From assembly GCF_041380015.1 (NCBI RefSeq), contig NZ_CP159978.1: a stretch of DNA of 64,000 bases; one strand, written 5' to 3'. Numbering within the stretch: position 1 is the first letter of the stretch; each line of letters starts with the position of its first letter. This DNA comes from Buchananella felis (lineage in GTDB: Bacteria > Actinomycetota > Actinomycetes > Actinomycetales > Actinomycetaceae). The position numbers and the translations under genes were made by a program. Of this stretch, positions 34,708-43,622 are shown piece after piece. A model generated the notes under the pieces. The model saw only the letters and a list, made by a program, of their open reading frames with translations. It was not told where the DNA came from and searched no databases.

Positions 34708-36111
34708 CGCGCGGTCCGTGCGCTCGTACGTGTGGGAGCCAAAGTAGTCGCGCTGCCCCTGGATCACCGCAGCCGGCAGGCGCTCGGCGCGCAGGCCGTC
34801 GTAGTACGCCAGGGAGGACGCGAACGCCGGGGCCGGCACCCCGCCCAGCGCCGCCGCGCTCACCACGCGGCGCCACGCCGCCAGCGCCTTCCCAACCACA
34901 GGCGCAAAGTAGGTGTCCGCCAGCAGCAGGTTCAGCTCCGGCTGGCGCTCGTAGGCCTCCGTGATGCGGTCCAGGAAGCGTGCCCGGATGATGCAGCCAT
35001 CGCGCCAGATGCGCGCCATCGCCCCCAGGTCCACGTTCCACCCGTACTCGTCGCTGGCCGCGCGGATCTGGTCAAAGCCCTGCGAGTAGGCCACCAGCTT
35101 GGAGGCGTACAGGGCCAGGCGCACGTCCTCGATGAACGCCGCCCGGTCCTCCACCTCGATGCGCTGCGCCTCGCCCGGCAGGCTCCGCGCGGTCTGACGC
35201 TGCGCCACCGCCCCGGACAGCGAGCGCGCGAACGTCGCCTCAGCGATCCCCGTGACCGGCACGCCCAACTCCAGGGCATTCTGCACGGTCCAGCGGCCGG
35301 TGCCCTTCTGCCCGGCCACGTCCCGCACCACGTCCACGAACGCCTTACCGGTGGCGGCGTCGGTGTGGCGCAGCACCTCCGCGGTGACCTCGATCAGGTA
35401 GGACTCCAGGTCCCCCGTGTTCCACTCGGCAAAGATCTCACCCAGCTCCTGCGCGCTGGCCCCCAGGCCCACGCGCAGCAGGTCGTAGGCCTCGCCGATC
35501 AGCTGCATGTCCGCGTACTCGATGCCGTTGTGCACCATCTTCACAAAGTGGCCGGCGCCGTCCGGGCCCACGTAGGTGCAGCACGGCACGCCGTCTACCT
35601 TGGCGGAGATGGACTCCAGCATCGGGCCCAGGCGGTCGTAGGACTCGCGCGTGCCACCCGGCATGATCGCCGGGCCCTCCAGTGCGCCCTGCTCACCACC
35701 GGACACGCCCGTGCCCACAAAGTGCAGGCCCCGTTCGCGCAGCGCGGCCTCGCGGCGCCGGGTGTCCTCATAGAAGGAGTTGCCGGCGTCCACGATGATG
35801 TCGCCCTCCTCCATGCGCTGAGCCAGCTGCTCGATCACGGCGTCCGTGGCCGCGCCGGCCTGCACCATGATGATGGCCACGCGCGGGCGCGCCAGGGAGG
35901 CAACGAAGTCGTCCATGCCGTGCGTGAGCACAAACTCGCCCTCGTCCCCGTGGGCGGCGAACACCTGGTCGGCCTTCGCGTCGGTGCGGTTGTGCAGGGC
36001 CACCTTGTGGCCGTGGCGGGCGAGGTTGCGGGCCAGGTTGGAGCCCATCACGCCCATGCCGGTCACGCCGATGTCTGCGCTGCCGGGGGCGGGGGTCTGG
36101 TACTCGGTCAT
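34654..36111 (-). CDS. gnd: 6-phosphogluconate dehydrogenase (decarboxylating)
   Basis: Oxidatively decarboxylates 6-phosphogluconate to ribulose-5-phosphate with NADP+ in the pentose phosphate pathway, feeding PRPP and thus purines. The 485-residue protein shows the nucleotide-binding GVTGMGVMGSNLARNLARHG, GTGVSGGEQGALEGPAIMPGG (written here in part), HFVKMVHNGIEYADMQLIGE and the C-terminal DYFGSHTYERTD. It lies 9 bp after purD in the same direction. Its 3' end is the integration point of the neighbouring island. Confidence 0.96.
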   Translation of the reverse strand: MTEYQTPAPGSADIGVTGMGVMGSNLARNLARHGHKVALHNRTDAKADQVFAAHGDEGEFVLTHGMDDFVASLARPRVAIIMVQAGAATDAVIEQLAQRMEEGDIIVDAGNSFYEDTRRREAALRERGLHFVGTGVSGGEQGALEGPAIMPGGTRESYDRLGPMLESISAKVDGVPCCTYVGPDGAGHFVKMVHNGIEYADMQLIGEAYDLLRVGLGASAQELGEIFAEWNTGDLESYLIEVTAEVLRHTDAATGKAFVDVVRDVAGQKGTGRWTVQNALELGVPVTGIAEATFARSLSGAVAQRQTARSLPGEAQRIEVEDRAAFIEDVRLALYASKLVAYSQGFDQIRAASDEYGWNVDLGAMARIWRDGCIIRARFLDRITEAYERQPELNLLLADTYFAPVVGKALAAWRRVVSAAALGGVPAPAFASSLAYYDGLRAERLPAAVIQGQRDYFGSHTYERTDRAGKFHVVWAGDRSEEQWS

Positions 36112-36120
36112 GTCAGCCTC

Positions 36121-37416
36121 TCAGATCTGCGCAGCGATGTCGCTGCGGTGGTGGGAGCCCTCCAGGGCCAGGTGCGAAAGGGCGGCGTAGGCAGCGGTGC
36201 GGGCGGCGGGAACGTCGTCCCCCTCACCGACCACGCAAAGGACGCGGCCACCGTTAGCCACCAGTTGGACGACGTCGCCGCCGGCCTCCACGCGCTTGGT
36301 ACCCGCGTGAGTCACGTGGGCGCCGGTGCTGGCGTTGGCCGCGTCAACGCCGGTGATCTCGCCACCCGTCGTGACGGTGCCCGGGTAGCCGGGGGCCGCC
36401 AACACCACGGTGACTGCGGCGCCCTCGCTCCACTCCAGCGGCGGGTGGGCGGCCAGCTCGCCACGGGCGGCGGCCAGCAGCAGCTGCGGTAGGGAGGAGC
36501 GCAGACGGGCCAGGACCACCTGGGTCTCCGGGTCGCCAAAGCGCACGTTGAACTCGACCACGCGCAAGCCCTTAGAGGTCAGTGCCAGGCCGCAGTAGAG
36601 CAGGCCGCTGAACGGGGTGCCGCGCCGCGCCATCTCCCGCAGCACCGGCAGCGCCACCGTGTCCACGACCTCCTGGGACAGGCCGGCCGGTGCCCACGGC
36701 AGCGGCGAATACGCACCCATGCCGCCCGTGTTGGGGCCTTGGCCGCCGTCGTAGGCGCGCTTGAAGTCCTGCGCCGGGGCCAGCGGGATGGCGGTCTCAC
36801 CGTCGCAGATGCAGAACAGGGAGACCTCCGGGCCGTCCAGGAAGTCCTCGATCACCACGCGCTTGCCCGGCGTGCCCTCCGCGTCCAGATCCGCGTCCTC
36901 GGCCAGACCCAGGCAGGCGGCGGCGTGGGCGCGCGCGGCGGCGCTATCCTCCGTCACCACCACGCCCTTGCCTGCGGCCAGGCCGTCGTCCTTCACCACG
37001 TGCGGGGCGCCGAACTCCTCCAAAGCCGCGTCCACCTGCGCCAGCGTGGTGCACACGCGCGCCTGCGCCGTGGGAACGCCCGCGGCCTCCATGACCTCCT
37101 TGGCGAAAGCCTTAGAACCCTCCAATTGGGCCGCCGCGCCCGACGGGCCAAACACCGGGATACCGGCGGCACGCACCGCGTCCGCCACCCCGGCCACCAG
37201 CGGCGCCTCCGGGCCAACCACCACCAGGTCCACGCCGTGTTCCTGAGCGGCTGCGGCCACCGCCTCCCCGTCCAGGATGTCCAGCTCCAGCAACTCGGCC
37301 AGCTCCCCAATGCCCGGGTTACCCGGGGCGGCCAGCAAAACCGTGGACTCGTCATTACGCAATGCACGGGCGATGGCGTGCTCGCGGCCGCCCGAACCCA
37401 ACAAGAGGATCTTCAC
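36121..37416 (-). CDS. purD: Phosphoribosylamine-glycine ligase (GAR synthetase)
   Basis: Step 2 of purine synthesis. The start is set at GTG 37416 (VKILLLGSGGREHA), the universal N-terminus of the family; the open frame upstream to 37683 is non-coding. ATP-grasp motifs: VVKDDGLAAGKGVVV, VVIEDFLDGPEVSLF, GGMGAYSPLP and VEFNVRFGDPETQ. A 431-residue product of normal length. A GGACGACG-type motif lies in GDDVPAART near the C-terminus (36209). Probably cotranscribed with gnd. Confidence 0.96.
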   Translation of the reverse strand: MKILLLGSGGREHAIARALRNDESTVLLAAPGNPGIGELAELLELDILDGEAVAAAAQEHGVDLVVVGPEAPLVAGVADAVRAAGIPVFGPSGAAAQLEGSKAFAKEVMEAAGVPTAQARVCTTLAQVDAALEEFGAPHVVKDDGLAAGKGVVVTEDSAAARAHAAACLGLAEDADLDAEGTPGKRVVIEDFLDGPEVSLFCICDGETAIPLAPAQDFKRAYDGGQGPNTGGMGAYSPLPWAPAGLSQEVVDTVALPVLREMARRGTPFSGLLYCGLALTSKGLRVVEFNVRFGDPETQVVLARLRSSLPQLLLAAARGELAAHPPLEWSEGAAVTVVLAAPGYPGTVTTGGEITGVDAANASTGAHVTHAGTKRVEAGGDVVQLVANGGRVLCVVGEGDDVPAARTAAYAALSHLALEGSHHRSDIAAQI

Positions 37417-37739
37417 GCCCCAAGCGTATCGTGGGTGCCGCCCGCATTGACACGGGCGTTCACCACGTGCGCGCGCCGCTCTTTTATGGCCACCACACAG
37501 GGCCGACGTCGCCCACCCGCGCCCGGCCCACCCCGGTCTACCTCCAACCGACCACCCCGGCCGACCTCCAGCCGACCACCCCGCGCCGCGTTCCCGGCCG
37601 CCCCGCGCCCCACCACCCGACGCGGAGCACGCCGGGCGGCAGCGTCGTCCACCCACACACAAGACCGGGCCCCGCCCTCCCACGTGGGGAGAAGCGGGGC
37701 CCGGCCTCTAGCCGCCTAGAGCGGCGGCCTCACCTGAGA
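37417..37739. other. Gene-free region between purD and pck
   Basis: Contains the purD promoter side, repeated CGACC/ACCCCG-rich sequence (37530-37600), one exact dispersed motif (37638) and the pck terminator. No ORF is supported. Confidence 0.5.
37665..37704 (-). terminator. pck terminator
   Basis: An 11-bp GC stem (37665-37675 with 37694-37704) with an inner smaller palindrome CTCCCACGTGGGGAG, located 36 bp past the pck stop. Confidence 0.7.
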
Positions 37740-39578
37740 TCAGGCGCCAGCGCGCTCGCGCAGCTTGGCCAGCTGCTCGCGCACAGCGGCGGGAACCTTG
37801 TCACCGAACTGCTCCAGGTACTCCTCGGTCAGGTCGGCCTCGGCCAGCCAGCGCTCCGGCTCGATCTTGAAGAGCTCGGCCCACTGAGCCTCGGACATGT
37901 CCAGGCCGTCCAGGTTGAAGTCGGCCTTGTGCGGGTAGCGACCGGTCACGCCGTCAACGGCCTCAACCTGGCCGGAGACGCGCTTGACGATCCAGTCGAG
38001 CACGCGGGAGTTGTCACCGAAGCCCGGCCACAGCCAGTTACCCTCGTCGTCCTTGCGGAACCAGTTGACCTGGTAGATGCGCGGAGCCTTCTCGCCCAGG
38101 GTCTCGCCCATCTCCAGCCAGTGCCCCCAGTAGTCGGCCATGTTGTAGCCGCAGAAGGGCAGCATGGCGAACGGGTCGCGGCGCAGCGCACCCACGGACA
38201 GGTCCAGGGCGGCAGCGGTGATCTCGGAGGAGACGGTGGCGCCGATGAACACGCCGTGCTCCCAGTCGTAGGCCTCGGCAACCAGCGGCACGTTGGTGGC
38301 GCGGCGGCCACCGAACAGGATGGCGTCAACCGGAACGCCCTCAACGGCCTCCCAGTCCTCGCAGATGATCGGGCACTGCGCGGCCGGAACGGTGAAGCGG
38401 GAGTTCGGGTGGGCGGCCTTCTCGCCGGACTCGGGGGTCCAGTCGTTGCCGTGCCAGTCGATGGCGTGGGCCGGGGCGTCGCCGTCCATGCCCTCCCACC
38501 AGACGTCACCGTCGTCGGTCAGCGCGACGTTGGTGAAGATGGTGTTCTCCTTCATGGAGTCCATGGCCATCGGGTTGGTGGAGTAGGAGGTGCCGGGGGC
38601 AACGCCGAAGAAGCCGGCCTCCGGGTTGATGGCGTACAGGCGGCCGTCCGGGCCGGGACGCATCCAGGCGATGTCGTCGCCGACGGTCTCCACCTTGTAG
38701 CCCGGGATGGTGGGCTGCAGCATGGCGAGGTTGGTCTTGCCACAGGCGGACGGGAAGGCGGCGGTCACGTGGTACTGCTTGCCGGTGTTCTCGTCGGTCA
38801 GGCGCAGGATCAGCATGTGCTCGGCCATCCAGCCCTGGCGGCGGGCCATGGTGGAGGCGATGCGCAGGGCGTAGCACTTCTTACCGAGCAGGGCGTTGCC
38901 GCCGTAGCCGGAGCCGTAGGACCAGATCTCGTTGGTCTCCGGGAAGTGGGTGATGTACTTCTCGTCGTTGCACGGCCAGGCGACGTCCTCGACCTTGTTG
39001 CCGTCAGCGTCGATCAGCGGGTAACCAACGGAGTGAACGGCGGGAACCCACTCGCCACCCTCGTTGATCAGGTCCATGGCCTTGGCGCCCATGCGGGTCA
39101 TGATGCGCATGTTGAGGACCACGTACGGGGAGTCAGAGATCTCCACGCCGAGCTTGGAGATGGGGCCACCCAGCGGACCCATGGAGAAGGGGATGACGTA
39201 CATGGTGCGGCCGGCCATGGCGCCGTCGAACACCTTGTTCAGGATCTCCTTCATCTCGGCCGGGTTGTACCAGTTGTTGGTCGGGCCCGCGTCCTCCTCC
39301 TTCTCGGAACAGATGTAGGTGCGGGACTCAACACGGGCCACGTCGCTCGGCAGGGAGCGGGCCAGGAAGGAGTTGGGGCGCTTCTCCGGGTTCAGGCGGA
39401 TGAAGGTGCCAGCCTCGACCATCTCGGTGGAGAGGCGGTCCCACTCTTCCTGAGAACCGTCAGCGAAGTACACGGCAGCAGGCTTGGCCAGCTCTGCGGT
39501 GCGGATCACGAAGTCGAGCACGTCAGCCGGGCAGTTAGCCGGCGCGGCTGCGCGGATCTCCTCAACGGTAACGGTCAT
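37740..39578 (-). CDS. pck: Phosphoenolpyruvate carboxykinase (GTP)
   Basis: Interconverts oxaloacetate and PEP with GTP. The 612-residue protein starts at ATG 39578, which has a strong AGGAGG site; an extension to 39653 does not. Motifs: FPSACGKTNLAM (P-loop with the reactive Cys of GTP-type enzymes), VGDDIAWM, GYNMADYWGHWL and NWFRKD. Monocistronic with its own terminator. In actinobacteria of this type it often works anaplerotically, but the direction of flux is not visible here. Confidence 0.97.
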   Translation of the reverse strand: MTVTVEEIRAAAPANCPADVLDFVIRTAELAKPAAVYFADGSQEEWDRLSTEMVEAGTFIRLNPEKRPNSFLARSLPSDVARVESRTYICSEKEEDAGPTNNWYNPAEMKEILNKVFDGAMAGRTMYVIPFSMGPLGGPISKLGVEISDSPYVVLNMRIMTRMGAKAMDLINEGGEWVPAVHSVGYPLIDADGNKVEDVAWPCNDEKYITHFPETNEIWSYGSGYGGNALLGKKCYALRIASTMARRQGWMAEHMLILRLTDENTGKQYHVTAAFPSACGKTNLAMLQPTIPGYKVETVGDDIAWMRPGPDGRLYAINPEAGFFGVAPGTSYSTNPMAMDSMKENTIFTNVALTDDGDVWWEGMDGDAPAHAIDWHGNDWTPESGEKAAHPNSRFTVPAAQCPIICEDWEAVEGVPVDAILFGGRRATNVPLVAEAYDWEHGVFIGATVSSEITAAALDLSVGALRRDPFAMLPFCGYNMADYWGHWLEMGETLGEKAPRIYQVNWFRKDDEGNWLWPGFGDNSRVLDWIVKRVSGQVEAVDGVTGRYPHKADFNLDGLDMSEAQWAELFKIEPERWLAEADLTEEYLEQFGDKVPAAVREQLAKLRERAGA

Positions 39579-40013
39579 GGACTTGCCTCCTGGGCTTGAG
39601 TTTTTCAGACGTTCCAATAGAACCGCATCACGCCCGCTTTTTTCTTGGGCCAACGTCCCGTCCCCCCAAGTCTGAAGTGTGACGTGCGCCGCACGGCTCT
39701 GTGTGATTGGCGCAATTCGCTTGCGAATCTATCCGGTGGGTTTGGGCGGCCGCAATGGGGTGGGCTCGTTTACGCGACTGACGAAAGGGCGGGGCCGCTT
39801 TTCCCCCGCGCCGCCCGGTTTTTCTCACTCCATGGACGACGCTCCTCTCACCCCTCTTTCCCCCTCGCCGCCCCGGATGGGCCGTCGGGAGGGAGGCGGG
39901 TGTGCCCGGTGGTTTTGTCGCTTCCGGCGTAACCGAGGGGTGCCTCGGCGGGTGTGCTCCCCCTGCCCCGCCGGTTGCCCGCCCCCACCGGGTCTGGCCG
40001 CTCCTCGATTCGC

Positions 40014-40093
40014 CGAAACTTGTCCAAACCTCACGAGACTTGTCCGTAGCGGGGTGGCTAATGACAAGGCTCGGCGCGGTTTGACAAGTTTCG
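40014..40093. repeat. Inverted-array element, GACAAGTTTCG type
   Basis: Two left half-sites CGAAACTTGTCC (40014) and CGAGACTTGTCC (40034), then two right half-sites GACAAGGCTCG (40063) and GACAAGTTTCG (40083); within each arm the spacing is exactly 20 bp. The arms form an imperfect 37-bp inverted repeat. The right arm recurs at 50717-50757. Confidence 0.9.
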
Positions 40094-40262
40094 ACGGGGG
40101 AACTGGGTGACACGGCGCCTACCCGAGGCCGCTGCGGGAGGCGCCGGGGTGGGAGTGCAGGGGCGCACGTCAGGCCGGCGGTGGGGCGGGCGCGGCTAGG
40201 GGAGGGTGGGCGGAGCGTCGGCCATGCGGGCGGGCAGGCCAGGTGGGCTCCAAGTGCGAGGG

Positions 40263-40306
40263 ATGACGCGAGGGGGCGACGCGAGGGGTAACGCGAGGGG
40301 GCGCGG
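40263..40306. repeat. Short tandem repeat (GACGCGAGGGG type)
   Basis: Three imperfect units of 13-16 bp. A single similar unit GGGTGACGCGAGGGGGC occurs at 8827 beside the RNB gene. Confidence 0.75.
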
Positions 40307-40447
40307 GCGTCAACAGGGTGCAGCCAGCCTCCACGAAAACCGCAGCGGCGTGTAAAACTCTTGCCTGTAGGCCGCGCGCGAGTGCGGGACCGTTTGGCTT
40401 TGGCCGCCGACCAGGCGCCGCCGCCGTTAACTGAGAGGCAGATTTAG

Positions 40448-41494
40448 ATGATTTGGGCGTGGATCGGACTGGGGGTGCTGGGACTGGCGCTCATTGCGCT
40501 GTCGGTGTACCTGTTTGTGCTCTCTCGGAAGCCGGCCGCCTCCCCCGCCCCCGCAGCCGCGCCTGGCGTGGGCGCGCCTGGGGCGGGCTACCCGGGCGGC
40601 GTCGGCTATCAGGGCTACGGCCAGGCACAGGGAGCGCCGCGGGCCTACGGCGCTCCCGCTGGCTACGGCGCCGCTGCTGGATACGGCACCGCTGCTGGTC
40701 ACGGAGCGGTCGGATACGGAGCCGGTGCACCGGGCTACGCCGGCCGGGGCTACGGGGCACCCGCAGGCGGCGAGGCTTATGGCGGCGCTTACGGCGCGCC
40801 GGCGCAGCCCTTCGGGGCACAAAGCCAGGGCTTCGGGACACCGGGCCAGGGCTATGGGGCAGGCGCCCAGGCCGAGGGCTGGGGCGTGCCTGCGCAGGCC
40901 CAGCAGGGCGTCGGGCAGCAGTGGGGTGCCGGGCAGTGGGACGCACAGCCGCAGGCTGCCGCTCAGGCACCCACCCAGGTGTTTGCCGCGCCGCAGGGCG
41001 CTAGCCAAGCCCCCACCCAGGCGTTTGCCGCGCCGCAGCAAGGCGCCTTCCAGTCCGCTTCCTTCCCGCAGGGCGGGGCGCACCAGGCGGGTGCGGACGC
41101 GCCGGCGCAAGCGCCCACCCAGCAGTGGGAGGCCCCGCAGGCTGCCCCGCAGGTTGCCCAGACGGTAGCGCAGGTCATTGAGCCGGCAAGTGAGCCGGTC
41201 GCCGCACCGGCTAGTGAGCCGGCGGCGGACGTTGCCGTGGAGCCTGCGCCGGTGGCGGAGCCGGCTGTTGAGGCGGTCCAGGTCGAGGACGCACCCATTT
41301 CTGAGCCGGTTGCCGAGCCTGTCGCTGAGTCGACACCCGTGGCTGAGCAGAACGTCGCTGTTGCCGCAGAGCTTCCTGAGGCCGCCCCGACCGCCCCGGC
41401 GCCCCCGGCCGACCAGGCCCAGCCCGAAGCCCCCGCTCAGCCCGGGGCTCCGCTGAACTGGGGCCCGCCCACGCAGGCACCCGAGCAGCAGTAG
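40448..41494 (+). CDS. Low-complexity single-pass membrane protein
   Basis: A 348-residue protein with one N-terminal membrane segment (IWAWIGLGVLGLALIALSVY, residues 2-21) and then only low-complexity sequence. First comes a Gly/Tyr/Ala region with repeated YGAPAGYG-like units (about 45-150), then a Gln/Ala region with APTQ(V/A)FAAPQ repeats (about 170-245), then an acidic Val/Glu/Pro region (about 245-345). No enzymatic domain is seen. Such proteins may form extended or condensate-like surface or cytoplasmic tails. A strong terminator follows. Function unknown. Confidence 0.7.
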   Translation: MIWAWIGLGVLGLALIALSVYLFVLSRKPAASPAPAAAPGVGAPGAGYPGGVGYQGYGQAQGAPRAYGAPAGYGAAAGYGTAAGHGAVGYGAGAPGYAGRGYGAPAGGEAYGGAYGAPAQPFGAQSQGFGTPGQGYGAGAQAEGWGVPAQAQQGVGQQWGAGQWDAQPQAAAQAPTQVFAAPQGASQAPTQAFAAPQQGAFQSASFPQGGAHQAGADAPAQAPTQQWEAPQAAPQVAQTVAQVIEPASEPVAAPASEPAADVAVEPAPVAEPAVEAVQVEDAPISEPVAEPVAESTPVAEQNVAVAAELPEAAPTAPAPPADQAQPEAPAQPGAPLNWGPPTQAPEQQ

Positions 41495-41538
41495 TTCTCA
41501 CCGGGTTGGCCCCTAGTCTTTGGGGCTTCACGATCTGG

Positions 41539-41573
41539 ATTGGGTGGGTCCGACGACGTCGGACCCACCCAAT
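41539..41573 (+). terminator. Intrinsic terminator of the low-complexity membrane gene
   Basis: A perfect 16-bp stem (41539-41554 with 41558-41573), GAC loop, followed by GCTTTTG. Confidence 0.88.
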
Positions 41574-41911
41574 GCTTTTGAGGAGCCTCACAGACGTTGG
41601 TGCAACAGCGCGCTTCGAGCCCACCGACCGGTGCGCTGGTTCTGCTCTTATCCCCACAGGGGAAGGTGCCGGAGCGAGGAGCGATGGTGCACTCGGGGCG
41701 GGCGGCGGCTCATCTCCGCAGGGGCGGGAGCCGGAGGAGCTAGAAGGATTCAGAATGGGCGGGCGCAGATTGGCCGCCCAGGGCCAAGAACCGGGGGCAG
41801 GCACCGGGAGCGGGCACCGGCGGACCACGCCGGAGGCTCGGCCGGCGTCCAGAACGCCGGCTCGCGCTCTGCCTGCGCCAGCTGGCTCTCCGCAGGCTGC
41901 GCCGGGTCGGT

Positions 41912-42095
41912 GTTGCGCAAACGGTTGAGCCCTTGTGGCTCCTGTTGAGCCTTTGTTGTAGCGGTTGCTGCGTTCTTGCACCTCTTGTGGCGCTACGACG
42001 CCGATTAACGGACCAATAGGTCGCCCAAAGGCTCAGGAGCTACAGCAAAGGCTCGGGAGCTGCAATAAGGGCTCAACTGTTTGCGCACGCTCGCC
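41912..42095. repeat. Inverted-array element, GTTGAGCC type
   Basis: Left half-sites GTTGAGCC at 41924 and 41944 (a weaker one at 41964). Right half-sites AAAGGCTC at 42027 and 42047 and AAGGGCTCAAC at 42067. All intervals within an arm are 20 bp. The outer ends TTGCGCAAACGGTTGAGCC and GGGCTCAACTGTTTGCGCA are near-perfect reverse complements, so the whole can fold into a long hairpin. Confidence 0.9.
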
Positions 42096-42364
42096 CCCCG
42101 AGTTCGCGACGACGGCCACCACGAACCCGGGCACGCATCTGCTCACCCGCCCGCCTCCCCACGCTCGCAACGACGGCATGCCCGAGCGAGCAACGGGATT
42201 GGCAGGAGCCACCCGAGAGTGGTCGGCAACGCTGGTCCGGGCGACGGGCCCGGATAGCAGGGGTCCGTCCGGGCCGGCTTTCCCAGCGCCTTAGTCCGCA
42301 GGGAAACACGTCACTATCCACACCCATAAGCCCGCGCCTGTTTGTGACGTGAGATACTTGCCGC

Positions 42365-43189
42365 ATGAATAACAGCACTTCATCCCGCAAGCGCAACCGC
42401 ATTCTGGCTGCGATTCTGCTCCCCGTCGCCCTCCTGCTTTCGGCGTGTGAGGTCAAGGCGGACTGGACCATTAACACCGACAAGTCCCTGGACTTCACGT
42501 TCTTCGTTGACGCTCCCGAGCTGGCTGGCTTCCCCGACATGGAGAACTTCTGCTCCGGCATGCAGGAGAGCTTCGAATCCACCGCTCAGCTCAAGGGCGC
42601 GACCATCGAGGTCAAGGACCTGGGTGGCGAGGGTTCCCCGAAGTGTGAGCTGACCGCCAAGGGCATCTCCACCGAAGACGCCGGTTCTGGCTTCAAGTTC
42701 GAGGGTGACAAGGTCACCGTCACGATCGAGGGCAACCAGTTCTCTGACATGACCGGCCAGCTGGGCATGCTGGGCGGCGAGATCAAGTTCTCCATGTCCT
42801 TCACCTTCCCCGGCCCGGTCAGCGAGGCCAGCGTTGGTGAGATCGACGGCAACAAGGTCACCATCAACAACGTTGAGGACCTGGCCAAGGGCGTCACGAT
42901 CGTTGCCTCCATGACCTCCTCCGTTGTCGGTGGCGGCAACCTGATGTGGATCCTGCTGACCATCGGTGGTCTGGTTGCCGTGGGCGGTGTGGTTGCCGTC
43001 GTGCTGGTGAACAAGAAGAAGGCCCAGGCCGCACAGGCCCAGGCCGCGCAGGCCCCGGCCGCCTACCCGATGGGTGCCCAGCCGGGTTACCCGGCTCAGC
43101 CGCAGCAGCCGATGGCCCCGCAGCAGGGCTTCCCGCCCCAGCCGCAGCAGCCGATGCCCCCGCAGCAGCCTTACCCGCCGCAGGGCTGA
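42365..43189 (+). CDS. LppM-like lipoprotein with C-terminal membrane segment, copy 1
   Basis: A 274-residue lipoprotein. The lipobox LLLSAC places the lipidated Cys at about residue 28 after a basic signal (SSRKRNRILAAILLPVALLL). The extracellular part (29-195) resembles the LppM domain of actinobacteria. A second membrane segment lies at about 200-220, followed by a Pro/Gln/Tyr-rich tail with PQQP(Y/F)PP units. No Shine-Dalgarno precedes the ATG, but GATACT lies 10 nt upstream, suggesting a leaderless mRNA. Paralogue of the gene at 43623. Function unknown; the mycobacterial relative has been linked to host interaction. Confidence 0.78.
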   Translation: MNNSTSSRKRNRILAAILLPVALLLSACEVKADWTINTDKSLDFTFFVDAPELAGFPDMENFCSGMQESFESTAQLKGATIEVKDLGGEGSPKCELTAKGISTEDAGSGFKFEGDKVTVTIEGNQFSDMTGQLGMLGGEIKFSMSFTFPGPVSEASVGEIDGNKVTINNVEDLAKGVTIVASMTSSVVGGGNLMWILLTIGGLVAVGGVVAVVLVNKKKAQAAQAQAAQAPAAYPMGAQPGYPAQPQQPMAPQQGFPPQPQQPMPPQQPYPPQG

Positions 43190-43622
43190 GCAGCGGCTTC
43201 CCTAAACACCATGCGCGGTGAATAGCGCAGGTTTCTCGGTTTGTCCGGGACGGCCACTGGCCGTCCCGGACAACCTTTTTCAGCCACCGCTTCGCCACCA
43301 CGCTCCACCAACCACCGCACCCCTGATCGCGCCGCCTCGCTGTGGCGGACGCCAAGGCAGTGTCGGCAACCTGGACTGCGACCCTCATCGCGCCGCCTCA
43401 AGTGAACTGACCCCCCTAAAGGGCCTGCCCCTTGGGATCAACCGTGCGCGGGGTTCAACACACCCGGAGCCCAGCCGTGTTCGAGGGTCAACTGGGCCCA
43501 CGCCACACCCTCACCGGGGTAGGAGCCTCCTGCCGGCACACGGCGGCACACTCCTGAAGCGATGCCCAAAACGCCGCTCTAACCGCCTGCCACGCTAGAA
43601 GCCCGTGCGGCATAATCCGCGT
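43190..43622. other. Spacer between the two LppM-like genes
   Basis: Contains the terminator at 43241-43273 and no supported ORF. The last 20 bp carry CATAAT shortly before the next ATG. Confidence 0.5.
43241..43273 (+). terminator. Terminator of LppM-like copy 1
   Basis: A perfect 15-bp stem (43241-43255 with 43259-43273), ACT loop, followed by CCTTTTTC: a classic intrinsic terminator. Confidence 0.92.

Larger units (their letters stand above)
39579..40447. other. Long intergenic region pck / low-complexity membrane gene
   Basis: 869 bp between divergent genes with no supported ORF. It contains one dispersed motif (39834), the inverted-array element at 40014-40093, and a short tandem repeat of GACGCGAGGGG at 40263-40306. 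An AT-richer block at 39595-39740 is the likely pck promoter. Confidence 0.55.
41495..42364. other. Long intergenic region upstream of the first LppM-like gene
   Basis: 870 bp without a credible ORF (frames here show no codon bias). It contains a terminator (41539) and a large inverted-array element (41912-42095). The end (42340-42364) carries a GATACT -10-like hexamer close to the ATG of the next gene. Confidence 0.5.

Noticed and set aside
40427..41110. 227-codon minus-strand frame opposite the low-complexity membrane gene
   Set aside because: Shadow of a Gly/Ala-rich plus-strand gene that has a membrane segment, ribosome site and terminator.
43397..43500. Further inverted-array element (GGTTCAAC / GATCAACC sites)
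   Set aside because: Spacings are 17 and 34 bp, not 20, and the half-sites are weak.
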